From: Bacteriovoracales bacterium
GTDB lineage: Bacteria > Bdellovibrionota > Bacteriovoracia > Bacteriovoracales > Bacteriovoracaceae
NCBI GenBank assembly: GCA_030149295.1
Contig: JASBRV010000115.1
Coordinates: 21,286 to 85,285 of the forward strand
Length of the DNA: 64,000 bases
Reading direction: 5' to 3'
This document shows, piece after piece, positions 1-8,926 of the stretch. Numbering within the stretch: the first letter of the stretch is position 1; each line of letters begins with the position of its first letter. The position numbers and the translations under genes were made by a program. A model generated the notes under the pieces. That model made no database searches and had not been told where the DNA came from. It worked only from the letters and a program-made list of their open reading frames with translations.

Positions 1-1794
1 AAGACTTGTCCTTATACGATATTAGAGGCAAGAAAGGTCTGGGATGATCAACTTAAAAACGTTCATCCTGCTTGGAAAAAAGACTTTCTCCTAACCTCGA
101 TGGACCTCGCTAAGAAAAATAAACTGAATTCTCACTACGTAGATTTTTCTTTGGAATATCTCTCCTTCCTTGAAACAAGAAAGGAGAGAGAAAATTATCT
201 TAAAAATTTATTAAAAGAAACTGATAATAATTTACAAGTCAAACAAGCTTACTATGAACTTTCTCCTCGATTCATTGAAAAGCCCACGAAAGAAGAATGG
301 TCTAAGGTCGGCTATGACTTTAGTCTCAACCGAGATTTTGCCAACGCTCGAAAGTACTTTAATAAAGTCATCAAAGAAAAATCACTACCCCCTTCTGAAA
401 GGCTACAGGCTTACAAGAGGAAGGCATTTAGCTTCAAACTCGAGAGAGATAAAAAACGCTACAGCTGGCAATTAGAAAAAGCAATAAAGTGGTTTGAAAA
501 ACAAAAAGGTTGGCTCAAGGACTCCGAGCTTCGAAATAAGTATTTCAACCTCCGCATCCAAGCAGCGAGGGCCCAATGGACCGTCAACTATCGCACTAGA
601 GCAGAGAAAAACTTAAAAGCAACACTGAACCATCCACTTGTAGACTCGGCAACAAGTGCAAATGCCTACTTTATCTTGGGGAAGATTGAGGCTGAGAAAA
701 GGAAATTAGAAAAAGCACAGGCCTATTATCAAAAAGGTTTAGCACAAGAGAATATTAACGAATCCACACTTGAGCATCTCACATGGAATCTTGGATGGTC
801 TTATTACCTTAGTAATAAATTAGATCGTGCACTTGAGGTTTTTAACCAAAACTTAGAGCGTTCCACTGATAAAAGTTTTCAAAGAAAACTTACCTTTTGG
901 ATCGCAAAAACACTTAGGCGAAAAGATCAGACAAAAGAAGCAAATACGATTTTTGAGAAACTCACAGAAGAAGACCCCTTTGGATTTTATGGTATCTCCT
1001 CTGCCATGGTTCTCAATAAGCCTCTCGAGCTAGAGGCAAGGAAAAGTTATCAAAAGACCTTAAGTCCATATCCTATCCTTAATTGGCTTATCACTCTCAA
1101 TAAATACGATGAAGCAAAAGACTTTTTAAAAGACCTTCAAAAGAAAATTGATTCTCCTGAGGAAATCGAGGCCTCACTTCCCCTTTATCACTTCGCTCAC
1201 TGGTATGAGGGTGGTATTTTCAAGTTTTTTAAACTTACCCAAGAAAAAAGAGAAGAAGTTGAGGAAGAGCACCTTCCAGCTGCCTATCCACTTCCTCACC
1301 AGGAGGTCATTTTGGCAGAAGAAAATAGATCTCGCTTACCCGCTGCTTTCATCTACAGTATTGCTAGGCAAGAGTCAGCCTTTAATCCGAAAGTCAGGAG
1401 CTGGGCGGATGCCTTTGGATTGCTTCAAGTAACACCTGAAAAAGCTAGAAGTCTTGCGAGCAAACTTGATGTTCCTTACTCGGACTATAGTGACCTTTAT
1501 AATGTGAAGACAAATGTCACATTAGGTGGAGAGCTTCTCAAAAAGCTCGCTCGTCGGTATGAAGGTAAATTTATTCCTACTGTTGCTGCCTACAATGCTG
1601 GGGATAAGCCAGTTCGCTCTTGGCTAAAAAACCGTTATCGTGAGGATCCTTTTGAATTTATAGAAATGATTCCTTACAAGGAAACGAGAAATTACATCAA
1701 GCTCGTTCTTCGAAACTATGCCACTTATTCACGCCTCTTAAATAATAAATGGCAAAAGAATGAAAACTTCTTTTCTCAACAGTTCTTCATGTAA
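1..1794 (+). CDS. Soluble lytic murein transglycosylase (5' end outside window)
   Basis: Cleaves the glycan strands of peptidoglycan to 1,6-anhydro-muropeptides in the periplasm. The frame is open to base 1, and the first ATG (base 100) lacks a signal peptide, so the true start lies upstream. The N-terminal ~370 residues are helical and repeat-like, resembling the superhelical U/L region of Slt70. The C-terminal ~150 residues are an SLT domain. The catalytic Glu sits in the motif ARQESAFN (codon at 1372-1374), followed by FGLLQVTP and AAYNAG, all family hallmarks. The stop codon abuts the convergent lolA stop with no spacer. Family assignment is firm; which Slt subfamily is less so. Confidence 0.9.
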   Translation, partial: KTCPYTILEARKVWDDQLKNVHPAWKKDFLLTSMDLAKKNKLNSHYVDFSLEYLSFLETRKERENYLKNLLKETDNNLQVKQAYYELSPRFIEKPTKEEWSKVGYDFSLNRDFANARKYFNKVIKEKSLPPSERLQAYKRKAFSFKLERDKKRYSWQLEKAIKWFEKQKGWLKDSELRNKYFNLRIQAARAQWTVNYRTRAEKNLKATLNHPLVDSATSANAYFILGKIEAEKRKLEKAQAYYQKGLAQENINESTLEHLTWNLGWSYYLSNKLDRALEVFNQNLERSTDKSFQRKLTFWIAKTLRRKDQTKEANTIFEKLTEEDPFGFYGISSAMVLNKPLELEARKSYQKTLSPYPILNWLITLNKYDEAKDFLKDLQKKIDSPEEIEASLPLYHFAHWYEGGIFKFFKLTQEKREEVEEEHLPAAYPLPHQEVILAEENRSRLPAAFIYSIARQESAFNPKVRSWADAFGLLQVTPEKARSLASKLDVPYSDYSDLYNVKTNVTLGGELLKKLARRYEGKFIPTVAAYNAGDKPVRSWLKNRYREDPFEFIEMIPYKETRNYIKLVLRNYATYSRLLNNKWQKNENFFSQQFFM

Positions 1795-2406
1795 TTATTT
1801 AAAAATACGGGTATTTTTAGGGGCCTTAAATTTAAAAACGTCTTCTTTAAGGTCTCTTCCTACTTTTACATGATCTAAGACAAACTTCACTTTCTTTTCA
1901 TTATCTAAAACGATTTCAACTGACTCTATATGACGAAAGTCCATGCCTTTTTTAAAACCCAACTTTGCCTTTAAAATTTTTAAATCAATTATTCCCTTTT
2001 TCGTAAATGTGAAATCGATCTCTTTTGCTGATTTTTTCACATCATAAAGCTCGTTAGAATCTAAGCCACTTTTAAGAGAGTCAAAAAAACGCGTCAAAGG
2101 ATAGTTATTTGACTTCTCAACAGTTAACTCTCCCGGCTCTCCTTTGAAAGGGTTGGGCTTATAATAAAAAGTTTTAAAAGGATTACTGACAAAGACTGTC
2201 TTATCTTTCCCCTGCTCCTCGAGTCTAATCCTACTTGGGTATTTATAAAAGATCTGTCCTTGGACTTTTATGGTTTTTCCGGAGAGGATTCCCTTTTCCT
2301 CTTTTGTGAAATTAGCTTCAAAAGTTTTAGGGAGAAAGTTGTCCTTGCTCTTGGCAAAGAGACTGCCAGCAAGGACAAGAAAAACTATAAGAGCATTTCT
2401 GGGCAT
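1795..2406 (-). CDS. lolA: Outer-membrane lipoprotein carrier protein LolA
   Basis: Periplasmic chaperone that carries lipoproteins from the LolCDE exporter to the outer membrane. The 203-residue protein has a hydrophobic signal peptide (residues ~4-18) and the LolA pattern of an early FEANFTKEE segment, then GQIFYKYPSRIRLE, with alternating strand-forming sequence to the end. Length matches the family. A strong AAGGAG lies 5 nt before the ATG. It follows smc by 9 bp and is probably co-transcribed with it. It ends flush against the convergent transglycosylase gene. The call rests on pattern and length; LolA sequences diverge widely, so a LolA-like relative is the alternative. Confidence 0.8.
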   Translation of the reverse strand: MPRNALIVFLVLAGSLFAKSKDNFLPKTFEANFTKEEKGILSGKTIKVQGQIFYKYPSRIRLEEQGKDKTVFVSNPFKTFYYKPNPFKGEPGELTVEKSNNYPLTRFFDSLKSGLDSNELYDVKKSAKEIDFTFTKKGIIDLKILKAKLGFKKGMDFRHIESVEIVLDNEKKVKFVLDHVKVGRDLKEDVFKFKAPKNTRIFK

Positions 2407-2415
2407 GAAAACTCC

Positions 2416-5400
2416 TTAGTGAAGTTGAACACTTACTGCTTTAGACACACCAGGCTCTTGCATAGTTACACCGTAAAGCGTGTCATTTAGTTCCATAGTC
2501 TTCTTATTGTGCGTGATTAGAATGAACTGAGATTCTTTACTCATTTCACGAAGAAGCTCATTGAAACGGCCAACGTTTGCATCATCAAGAGGAGCATCAA
2601 CCTCATCAAGAAGACAAAATGGACTTGGCTTCACCAAGAAAATTGAGAAAATCAAACTAACTGCCGTCATGGCCTTTTCACCACCAGACATAAGGTTGAT
2701 ATTTTGCATTTTCTTACCGGGTGGCTGGGCAATAATCTCAACCCCGCATTCGGCATCATTAATATCACCCGTCACTTTTAGCTGGGCAGAGCCTCCACCG
2801 AAAATGATAGGAAATACTTTTCTAAAGCGAGTATCAACTTCCTCGAAGGCGATCTTGAACCTCTGCTTCGACTTCTCATCAATATGATTAATGGCCTTTT
2901 CAAGGTCCTCCAGGGACGTTTTAAGTTCTTCTTCTTGAATCTTAAGAAAGTCAAAACGAAGCTTTTGGCGTTCATAATCTTCGATGGCTTGCCAATTGAT
3001 CTCTCCGAGGCGATTAAGCTCAGTTCTATAATTCTTAAACTTGTACTCACAGTCTTTTAAGTCCTGACCATAGCGACGAGTAAATTCGTAATCCTCTCTT
3101 TCTATTTCTACAGTACCATTTTCCGTCTCCATCATATACATGGATGAGATGTCAGCTAGACCTTCAAAATCACTTTCCTCATATTCAAGAAATTTTCCAA
3201 GAGCATAGCGAAGATCAATTTTATATTTTTCAAAAATATTGCGAACAGTTTGTTCTTCTTCTTCGATGATACGTGATCTTTTACTTTCAATTTCAACAAG
3301 AGTCTTTTCAGCTTTATTAATTTCCGTGGTTAGTTTCTTAACCTCGTCTTCTCTCTCTTTCATGGCCAAGAGAAGGTCACCTAAAGAATCTTTAAGGTTG
3401 TTGAGAACCTCTTCTTTGTCTTGAAGTCCTTCTGCTTGAGCGAGATTAGATTTCTCTAACTCCTCCATCTCAACAGTCATCTCTTCCATTTCTTTATTGT
3501 AATTTTCAATAAGATCTTTATGTGAATCAAGTTTTTGATTTTGCCTTTCGATTTGAGCCTGAACATCCGTAATCTGACGATCCGTATTCTCTAGCCTTTC
3601 ATTGAATGACTTTGCCTGAACTTGTTTTTCAACAAGGTCTTCCTTTTTCGCAGAATACTCATCTCTTAAGAGAGAAGCTGATTCTTCGTTATCTTCCACT
3701 TGAGAGGCAAGGTCTTCAACTCTCTCCTTAGCCTCTTCGAGAGATTTATTCATCGACTCTTCATTTTCAAGAAGGTCAAAACGCTGTTTAGAGATTTCTG
3801 TTTTTCTTTTCTTAAGAATTTCTAGGCGAGCATTTCCCGCTTCCATATTGGCTAGCTTGGACTCTAAAGCTGAGCTTAGAGATGCTGCTTCTGACTTCTT
3901 TTCAGAAAGATCATCCCTGATTTGATCATATCTTTGTGATAAAGCTTCTAGATCAGCCTCTAAAAAGCCAACCGACTCTTCAGCCGCAGGAACTTCTTCT
4001 TTTAAGGTTTCAACCTCTTTGGTTAATTCCTCAATGAGATTATTTCTGGCAACGACCCCAGTTCCTTCACTTTCAGGATTAGAAAAGTCTACGAGATTTG
4101 CTCCTTCTAGATTTCGAACAACTTTTTGGCCACAGAATGAAGCAATCCCTTTAAAAGAAGCCTCAAGGTTCATAATTTTATCTGTTGGTAAATCCGCAAC
4201 TAAGTAGAATCCTTCAAAGAAAGCAGAAAGCGAAGCTTTCATTTCTCCTTCTAACTCCAAGACTTCTGCTAAAGTCTTAATCTCAGGAAACTTGATCCTT
4301 AATCGCTCCATAGTTTCCGAAGAAACATTTGATTCCACTTTTGGTAAAAGAACATCTAATCCAAGATTAGAATTTGCACTTAACCATTCACTAAAGCTCT
4401 CTTGTTTCTTGCATACAGCGACCTGTAGATAGTCTCTTAATAAAGCTTGAGCGCCAGCAGCATATTCATCGGCACATTTAATAAGTGTGCCCAAAATAAC
4501 GAATCCTTCAGGATGATCTTCAAGAAGTTTTGCCATCCCCTCCTTAGTCCCTTCTAAAGATTCACGGATTTCAATAAGAGAAGAAAGCTTACTCTCCTTT
4601 TGAATCAGTTCCTTTTGCTTTTCCTTTAAGCCCTTTTCTTTCTCTTTAAGTTCAGCTTTTAATTCATCAAGTGAAGTACGAACTTCTCTTTCTTCACTAG
4701 ATAACTCATCTGACTTCTCTTGTGCCTTAATTGAAGCCTCTCTTTCATCAGCAATATCTTTACTGACACCAGAGTACTGCTTTTCTAATGCTTCAATTTC
4801 TGTCGTTATATCCTGAAGTGAACTTGCAAACTCTTCCATACGAGAATTATTTCTAAAAACTGTTTGATCTAATTCGTTAAGTTCTTCTCTTGCCTGAGAA
4901 AGATCTTCACGCATTTGATCAAGGTTTTCATTCTTTAGTTCTAATTCTTCTTTAAGATTCTCGACCATTTCTTCAAGATCTGAGAAATCAAAACCTTCTT
5001 CTTTTTGACCTTCAAGAACTTCTCTTTCTTCTTTAAGCTGAGTAAGTCGCTCTTCACGATTGGCGATTTCCTCTTGGATTTCGCCCATCTCTTTAATTCT
5101 GGTTTCAACAAGACTTTCTCTTTCCGTCAGTGTCTTACAGAGATAATTCAGCTTTTCCTCTGCTGCGGCCAAACCTCTGGAAATTTCATTATACTCACTT
5201 TGAAGCTCTTCAATGCGCGCCGTTTGTTCATCTTTTTGGTGACGTTCATCCTCTAATGAAATCTCAAGACTGTTCTTACGAGTTTTATTGCCTTCAATCG
5301 CCAACTCTAATTCATTGGCTTGAGTTTGATCATCACGGTATGCTTTTAGATTTTCAAAAACCTTGTGAGCATGAACAACGATATCGTTTCTTTTAATTTT

Positions 5401-6078
5401 TTCTTTAAGACTTCTTGCTCTTTCTGCTTTCTCCGCTTGTTTCTGTAATGAGCGCAGATTTTTTTCAATCTCAACCTGTAGATCATTGAGGCGATTTAGA
5501 TTCGATTGAGTTGCCTCAATTTTTCTCATCGACTCGCGTTTTCTAGCCTTGAATTTCGTAATTCCAGCAACCTCTTCAATCATTACTCGACGCTCTTCAG
5601 GTTTAGCCTGAACAAGACGGTTAATTTCTCCTTGAGCGATAATCGAATAGGATTTCGCACCTGCACCTGTATCCATGAAGACTTCTTGAATGTCGCGAAG
5701 ACGAGCAGGTTCGCCATTTATGCGGTATTCAGTTTCACCATTTCGATAAAGTTTTCTTGTTAATTGAATTTCAGTAGGGGAGGAAACCTTACTTCCAATG
5801 TGAATATGCTTTCCGTTGGTGTTTTCTAAAACCAGTGTCGCTTCTGAAAAAGCTCCAGGATTGTACTTAGATGAGCCTGAGAAAATGAGATCCTTCATCG
5901 ACTTACCGCGAAGGTGCTTCGCCGATTGCTCACCCATGACCCAAAACAGGGCGTCAACAATATTGGACTTGCCGCAACCATTGGGACCAACAATTCCGGT
6001 AATGCCATCGTCAAAGTTAATAGTGGTTCGGTCTTTAAAAGATTTAAAGCCTTGAATTATTAGTCTCTTAAGCTTCAC
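2416..6078 (-). CDS. smc: Chromosome segregation protein SMC
   Basis: ATPase of the condensin complex that organises the nucleoid. Walker A is GPNGCGKSN at residues 31-39. Two long coiled-coil arms flank a hinge (roughly residues 520-660, containing the LEDHPEGFVILGTLI region). The C-terminal head carries the ABC signature LMSGGEKAMTA and Walker B PFCLLDEVDAPLDD. At 1220 residues it is full length for the family. Translation starts at GTG 7 nt after AAAGGA. It is first in a short operon with lolA. The partners scpA and scpB are not in the window. Confidence 0.97.
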   Translation of the reverse strand: MKLKRLIIQGFKSFKDRTTINFDDGITGIVGPNGCGKSNIVDALFWVMGEQSAKHLRGKSMKDLIFSGSSKYNPGAFSEATLVLENTNGKHIHIGSKVSSPTEIQLTRKLYRNGETEYRINGEPARLRDIQEVFMDTGAGAKSYSIIAQGEINRLVQAKPEERRVMIEEVAGITKFKARKRESMRKIEATQSNLNRLNDLQVEIEKNLRSLQKQAEKAERARSLKEKIKRNDIVVHAHKVFENLKAYRDDQTQANELELAIEGNKTRKNSLEISLEDERHQKDEQTARIEELQSEYNEISRGLAAAEEKLNYLCKTLTERESLVETRIKEMGEIQEEIANREERLTQLKEEREVLEGQKEEGFDFSDLEEMVENLKEELELKNENLDQMREDLSQAREELNELDQTVFRNNSRMEEFASSLQDITTEIEALEKQYSGVSKDIADEREASIKAQEKSDELSSEEREVRTSLDELKAELKEKEKGLKEKQKELIQKESKLSSLIEIRESLEGTKEGMAKLLEDHPEGFVILGTLIKCADEYAAGAQALLRDYLQVAVCKKQESFSEWLSANSNLGLDVLLPKVESNVSSETMERLRIKFPEIKTLAEVLELEGEMKASLSAFFEGFYLVADLPTDKIMNLEASFKGIASFCGQKVVRNLEGANLVDFSNPESEGTGVVARNNLIEELTKEVETLKEEVPAAEESVGFLEADLEALSQRYDQIRDDLSEKKSEAASLSSALESKLANMEAGNARLEILKKRKTEISKQRFDLLENEESMNKSLEEAKERVEDLASQVEDNEESASLLRDEYSAKKEDLVEKQVQAKSFNERLENTDRQITDVQAQIERQNQKLDSHKDLIENYNKEMEEMTVEMEELEKSNLAQAEGLQDKEEVLNNLKDSLGDLLLAMKEREDEVKKLTTEINKAEKTLVEIESKRSRIIEEEEQTVRNIFEKYKIDLRYALGKFLEYEESDFEGLADISSMYMMETENGTVEIEREDYEFTRRYGQDLKDCEYKFKNYRTELNRLGEINWQAIEDYERQKLRFDFLKIQEEELKTSLEDLEKAINHIDEKSKQRFKIAFEEVDTRFRKVFPIIFGGGSAQLKVTGDINDAECGVEIIAQPPGKKMQNINLMSGGEKAMTAVSLIFSIFLVKPSPFCLLDEVDAPLDDANVGRFNELLREMSKESQFILITHNKKTMELNDTLYGVTMQEPGVSKAVSVQLH

Positions 6079-6102
6079 AAGCGAATCCTTTGCCGTGCTG
6101 AA

Positions 6103-6130
6103 TGTGTGTGTTTCATTGTGTGTTGTGTGT
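6103..6130. repeat. GT-rich low-complexity tract upstream of smc
   Basis: Between smc and the next gene the plus strand reads as runs of TGTG interrupted by TTTCAT and a T. On the smc mRNA strand this is an AC-rich, unstructured leader about 25 nt before the GTG start. A 64-codon plus-strand frame across it has no convincing ribosome site or composition, so no gene is called in 6079-6248. Confidence 0.45.
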
Positions 6131-6248
6131 ACTCTTTAGCTTATGCCAGTGCCAACAAAGTGTACAAGAAATAATAGGCTTTTTGAAGGCCAAGAACACA
6201 TGGAGATCGAGGAATTGGCCACTTTGGACGCTGCACAATTTAAGAAAT

Positions 6249-6860
6249 TTAGTCCTTAATGGGTACTTTTGCTCTGAGGTGCGTTACTTCTTTTAATTTG
6301 TATTCTATTCGGCTCGTTAAAGCGGGCCTCTTTGATTCTTCCGTAATCCAAAGCAAAGGATAAGCACCTAAGGAAAAACTGGAATTCCTTCTTTCAAAAA
6401 AATCGTAAAGGACCGTGCCAGACTTAGGCACCGGAAAGGGACCACAATCTACACTCCCCTGGATCTCAATGGGAACATTGAGAAGAATCTCATTGGGCCC
6501 ACATGCTTGCGACAAATTGAGGTCATGACGCCATTTCTCATCTAAGACAAGTAAATAGGCCTTAATAACTCGTTTATCGAGTGCGCCCCTTTGAGTTTGT
6601 TCTTCAAAACTCATTTCCGCCGTGTAGTCGACACTTAAAACTTGCTTCTTACACTGAGGGCCTTCAAAAAGAAGAAATGTTCCCTCAAACCGCTTATCAT
6701 TAATCCTCACCTCACTTCGAAAGGAGTTTTTGAGACCTTCACCATGGGGTAAACAATCTGAAATATATTCTCCTGGTGCCAGGGCATTGGCCTTATTAAA
6801 AACCAATGATAAGGCTATGAATAAAATGAAAATGAATACATTTGTTTTTCGCATCCCCAT
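6249..6860 (-). CDS. Secreted protein of unknown function
   Basis: Not recognised. The 203-residue product has a signal peptide (hydrophobic stretch ~8-25, cleavage likely after ANA) and a mature part with four or five spaced cysteines (in SDCLP, PQCKK, QACG and VDCGP), suggesting a disulphide-bonded periplasmic or outer-membrane-exported fold. It is divergent from the small secreted gene at 6905, with only 44 bp between the starts, so the two may share control. A second ATG two codons in is an alternative start; neither has a good Shine-Dalgarno sequence. Confidence 0.7.
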   Translation of the reverse strand: MGMRKTNVFIFILFIALSLVFNKANALAPGEYISDCLPHGEGLKNSFRSEVRINDKRFEGTFLLFEGPQCKKQVLSVDYTAEMSFEEQTQRGALDKRVIKAYLLVLDEKWRHDLNLSQACGPNEILLNVPIEIQGSVDCGPFPVPKSGTVLYDFFERRNSSFSLGAYPLLWITEESKRPALTSRIEYKLKEVTHLRAKVPIKD

Positions 6861-6904
6861 AAGGTAACTAACTTTAATCTTTATGCAAATAAATAAGGCT
6901 ACCT

Positions 6905-7339
6905 ATGAAACTCATCATTTTATTAATACTTTTTTGGTCAATAGATTTAATCGCCCAAGAGAATGAATTCATCACCATTCAAGCTCAATTATGGAATAAA
7001 GAGAACTGTCAGTCACAACCCCTCTGTTTGCCCCAAGCTTTAAGTGAAAAAAAAATCATCTCTATTCCAAACCCTGTTTTTCAAAGTTTTTCTCAGGTCG
7101 AAGTTATTTTTCAAAACTTTCAAGTTCTTTTCATCGTTGCCAAACGACAAGAGTCAGGAGGCTATTATTCTTTTCAAATTGAAATGCGAGATTTTGAAAC
7201 AGGAAAATCTATTTTTCTCTGTAGCCGATATGAAGCCATCGCTACCTTTGAAAGGGTTTTGGTTGGATCTTGTGCCGGAAGAAGTGATCATTTTGATGGA
7301 ATGATAGGAATTTCACTCACCCCTCCACCACAGATCTAG
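6905..7339 (+). CDS. Small secreted protein of unknown function
   Basis: Not recognised. The 144-residue product has a signal peptide (LIILLILFWSIDLIA, cleavage near residue 18) and a mature region of strand-like sequence with four cysteines. An AAGG lies 6 nt before the ATG. It is transcribed away from the unknown secreted gene at 6249-6860. Its TAG stop is interlocked with the stop of the convergent Bax-inhibitor-like gene inside a CTAG palindrome. Confidence 0.65.
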   Translation: MKLIILLILFWSIDLIAQENEFITIQAQLWNKENCQSQPLCLPQALSEKKIISIPNPVFQSFSQVEVIFQNFQVLFIVAKRQESGGYYSFQIEMRDFETGKSIFLCSRYEAIATFERVLVGSCAGRSDHFDGMIGISLTPPPQI

Positions 7340-8046
7340 CGACGCTTCCCCCCCATCAACCTTAAAATAAAAAGAAAGAGATTAATAAAATCCAAATACA
7401 GTGTTAAAGCTCCCATAATGGTTTCTTTTTGATCTTCCTCTGTTCCCTCGTTACCAATTACATTTGAGTTCTTAATCTTTTGAGTGTCATAGGCCGTGAG
7501 TCCACAAAAAATAATAAGACCAATAATACTATAAACCCAAGAACCTCTCGCCCCCATTAACGAAGGAAAGAAAAAAGAAAGAAGAGAAAACCCAATTAAT
7601 CCCCATAGGCCCATCATACAAAATGTCCCAACAGGGCCTAGATCTTTTTTTGTCACATAGCCAAACCCACTTAAGCCGGCAAAGGCAATGGTCGTTGTCA
7701 TAAAAGCAGAAAAAACACTCTCCTGAGTATAGGCCATAAGGATCAATGAAAATGTCACACCATTGAGTGCTGAATAAAATAGATAAAGAAGTGTCGCCGT
7801 CATAGCAGACAACTTGTTAATCATTGAGGATATGACAACAACTAAGGCCAATTCCCCAATAAGAATTCCATAGAAAAGAATCTTATTGGTCATAATTGTC
7901 TGCATAAGAGAATAGCTATTACTAACGAAGTAAGAAACAATGGAGGTCACAAGAACTCCAAAAGTCATCCAACGATAGACCCCACTCATAAAACGGGCAT
8001 TTTCTGCTTCAATGGCGCCTGATGATCTCGTAATGGCCTGATTCAT
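7336..8046 (-). CDS. Bax inhibitor-1 / YccA family membrane protein
   Basis: Integral inner-membrane protein of 236 residues with seven predicted membrane helices. It has the family features: a first helix around FGVLVTSIVSYFV, the GLSGFGYVTKKDLGP loop, and the AYDTQKIKN motif before the last helices. In other bacteria the family includes YccA, which modulates FtsH, and YbhL; the Bacillus member YetJ conducts calcium. The role here cannot be told apart. GAGAG precedes the ATG by 6 nt. The stop overlaps the convergent gene by 4 nt. Confidence 0.88.
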   Translation of the reverse strand: MNQAITRSSGAIEAENARFMSGVYRWMTFGVLVTSIVSYFVSNSYSLMQTIMTNKILFYGILIGELALVVVISSMINKLSAMTATLLYLFYSALNGVTFSLILMAYTQESVFSAFMTTTIAFAGLSGFGYVTKKDLGPVGTFCMMGLWGLIGFSLLSFFFPSLMGARGSWVYSIIGLIIFCGLTAYDTQKIKNSNVIGNEGTEEDQKETIMGALTLYLDFINLFLFILRLMGGKRR

Positions 8047-8135
8047 AATTATCTCTCAGTTTTTAGTTTTAACAGTATAGTAACATATCCCTAGGGGCTT
8101 GAGTGCGGTGTGTTCCACCATGAAGGGATAAGAGT

Positions 8136-8201
8136 CAGAGACAATAGAAAGTGAGTAAATCAAGAAAACAGAGACAATAGAAAGTGAGTAAATCAAGAAA
8201 A
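8136..8201. repeat. 33-bp tandem repeat, two copies
   Basis: Two perfect adjacent copies of a 33-bp unit (8136-8168 and 8169-8201) beginning CAGAGACAATAG and ending CAAGAAAA. A third start (CAGTGAAAA) decays toward the tRNA. It lies between the 3' end of tRNA-Pro and the Bax-inhibitor-like gene, both on the minus strand. It is not coding in any convincing frame. Confidence 0.9.
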
Positions 8202-8216
8202 CAGTGAAAATGAAGA

Positions 8217-8293
8217 TGGTCGGAGCGACTGGATTCGAACCAGCGACCCCTTGCTCCCAAAGCAAGTGCGCTACCAAGCTGCGCTACGCTCCG
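8217..8293 (-). tRNA. tRNA-Pro (anticodon TGG)
   Basis: A 77-nt cloverleaf on the minus strand. The acceptor stem is CGGAGCG/CGCTCCG with discriminator A and an encoded CCA (8217-8219). The D-arm contains AGCTTGGTAGC and the T-arm GGTTCGAATCC. The anticodon loop is TTTGGGA with TGG at 8257-8259. A C at position 1 is typical of bacterial tRNA-Pro. Confidence 0.97.
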
Positions 8294-8332
8294 ATCATTT
8301 CATTTTAAGAAGGTTTTTTATAATGGAGGGCA

Positions 8333-8926
8333 TTAGTTTTGTCCAATCCTTTCTTGAAAGAATTTTATAGCCGCCTTGCAGGCCAATGCTCGGTGACTAT
8401 TCTGCTCCTTCCAGTCTGGAATCTCCGCTAGAGAACGCCCTTCTGGTGCCTTATTCGGTAAAAAAATGGGGTCATAGCCAAAACCCTCGCTACCTAATTG
8501 GACTGTGGAAATTTTTCCATTAAGCCTCCCTTCAAAAAAGAAGAATTCTTGCGGGCTTAAATAAAAACACAGAACACAAATGAAGTAAGCATCCCTTTCA
8601 GGTTCACCCAAATCAGCTAATCTCTTTAGGAGATGATCATTTCTTTCAGTAGCACTTAATCCCTCACCTCCAAATCTTGCGGTATGAATACCAAGCTCAT
8701 TAGGTAAAGCACTAACCACAAGGCCGGAGTCGTCGGACATTACCGGAACGGCAAGTTCATCAAAATAAGCTTTTGCTTTTTTCAAAGCATTTTCTCTAAA
8801 GGTCAATCCATCTTCAACGACTTCAATTTTTCTAGGAGCTACTGTAACTTCTAAAACCTCGGAGGGAAAAAGGCCCGCAAACTCTTTTGCCTTATGAGCA
8901 TTACCTGAAGCTAGAGTAAAAATCAC
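8333..8926 (-). CDS. rdgB: dITP/XTP pyrophosphatase (RdgB/HAM1 family)
   Basis: Removes non-canonical purine nucleotides (dITP, XTP) from the pool by hydrolysis to the monophosphate. The 197-residue protein has the opening TLASGNAHKAKEF, the substrate/metal motif VMSDDSGLVV, the segment HTARFGG, and the C-terminal GFGYDPIFLP...SLAEI with the SHRALA helix. It starts at GTG, overlapping the rph stop as GTGA (4 nt), so it is translationally coupled to RNase PH, a common pairing. Confidence 0.95.
   Translation of the reverse strand: MIFTLASGNAHKAKEFAGLFPSEVLEVTVAPRKIEVVEDGLTFRENALKKAKAYFDELAVPVMSDDSGLVVSALPNELGIHTARFGGEGLSATERNDHLLKRLADLGEPERDAYFICVLCFYLSPQEFFFFEGRLNGKISTVQLGSEGFGYDPIFLPNKAPEGRSLAEIPDWKEQNSHRALACKAAIKFFQERIGQN

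Noticed and set aside
6102..6296. 64-codon plus-strand frame upstream of smc
   Set aside because: GT-rich low-complexity start, no ribosome site, and its end overlaps the secreted-protein gene.
8056..8277. 73-codon minus-strand frame with a plausible ATG
   Set aside because: It lies through tRNA-Pro and the 33-bp repeats; its N-terminal residues are just the tRNA read as protein.
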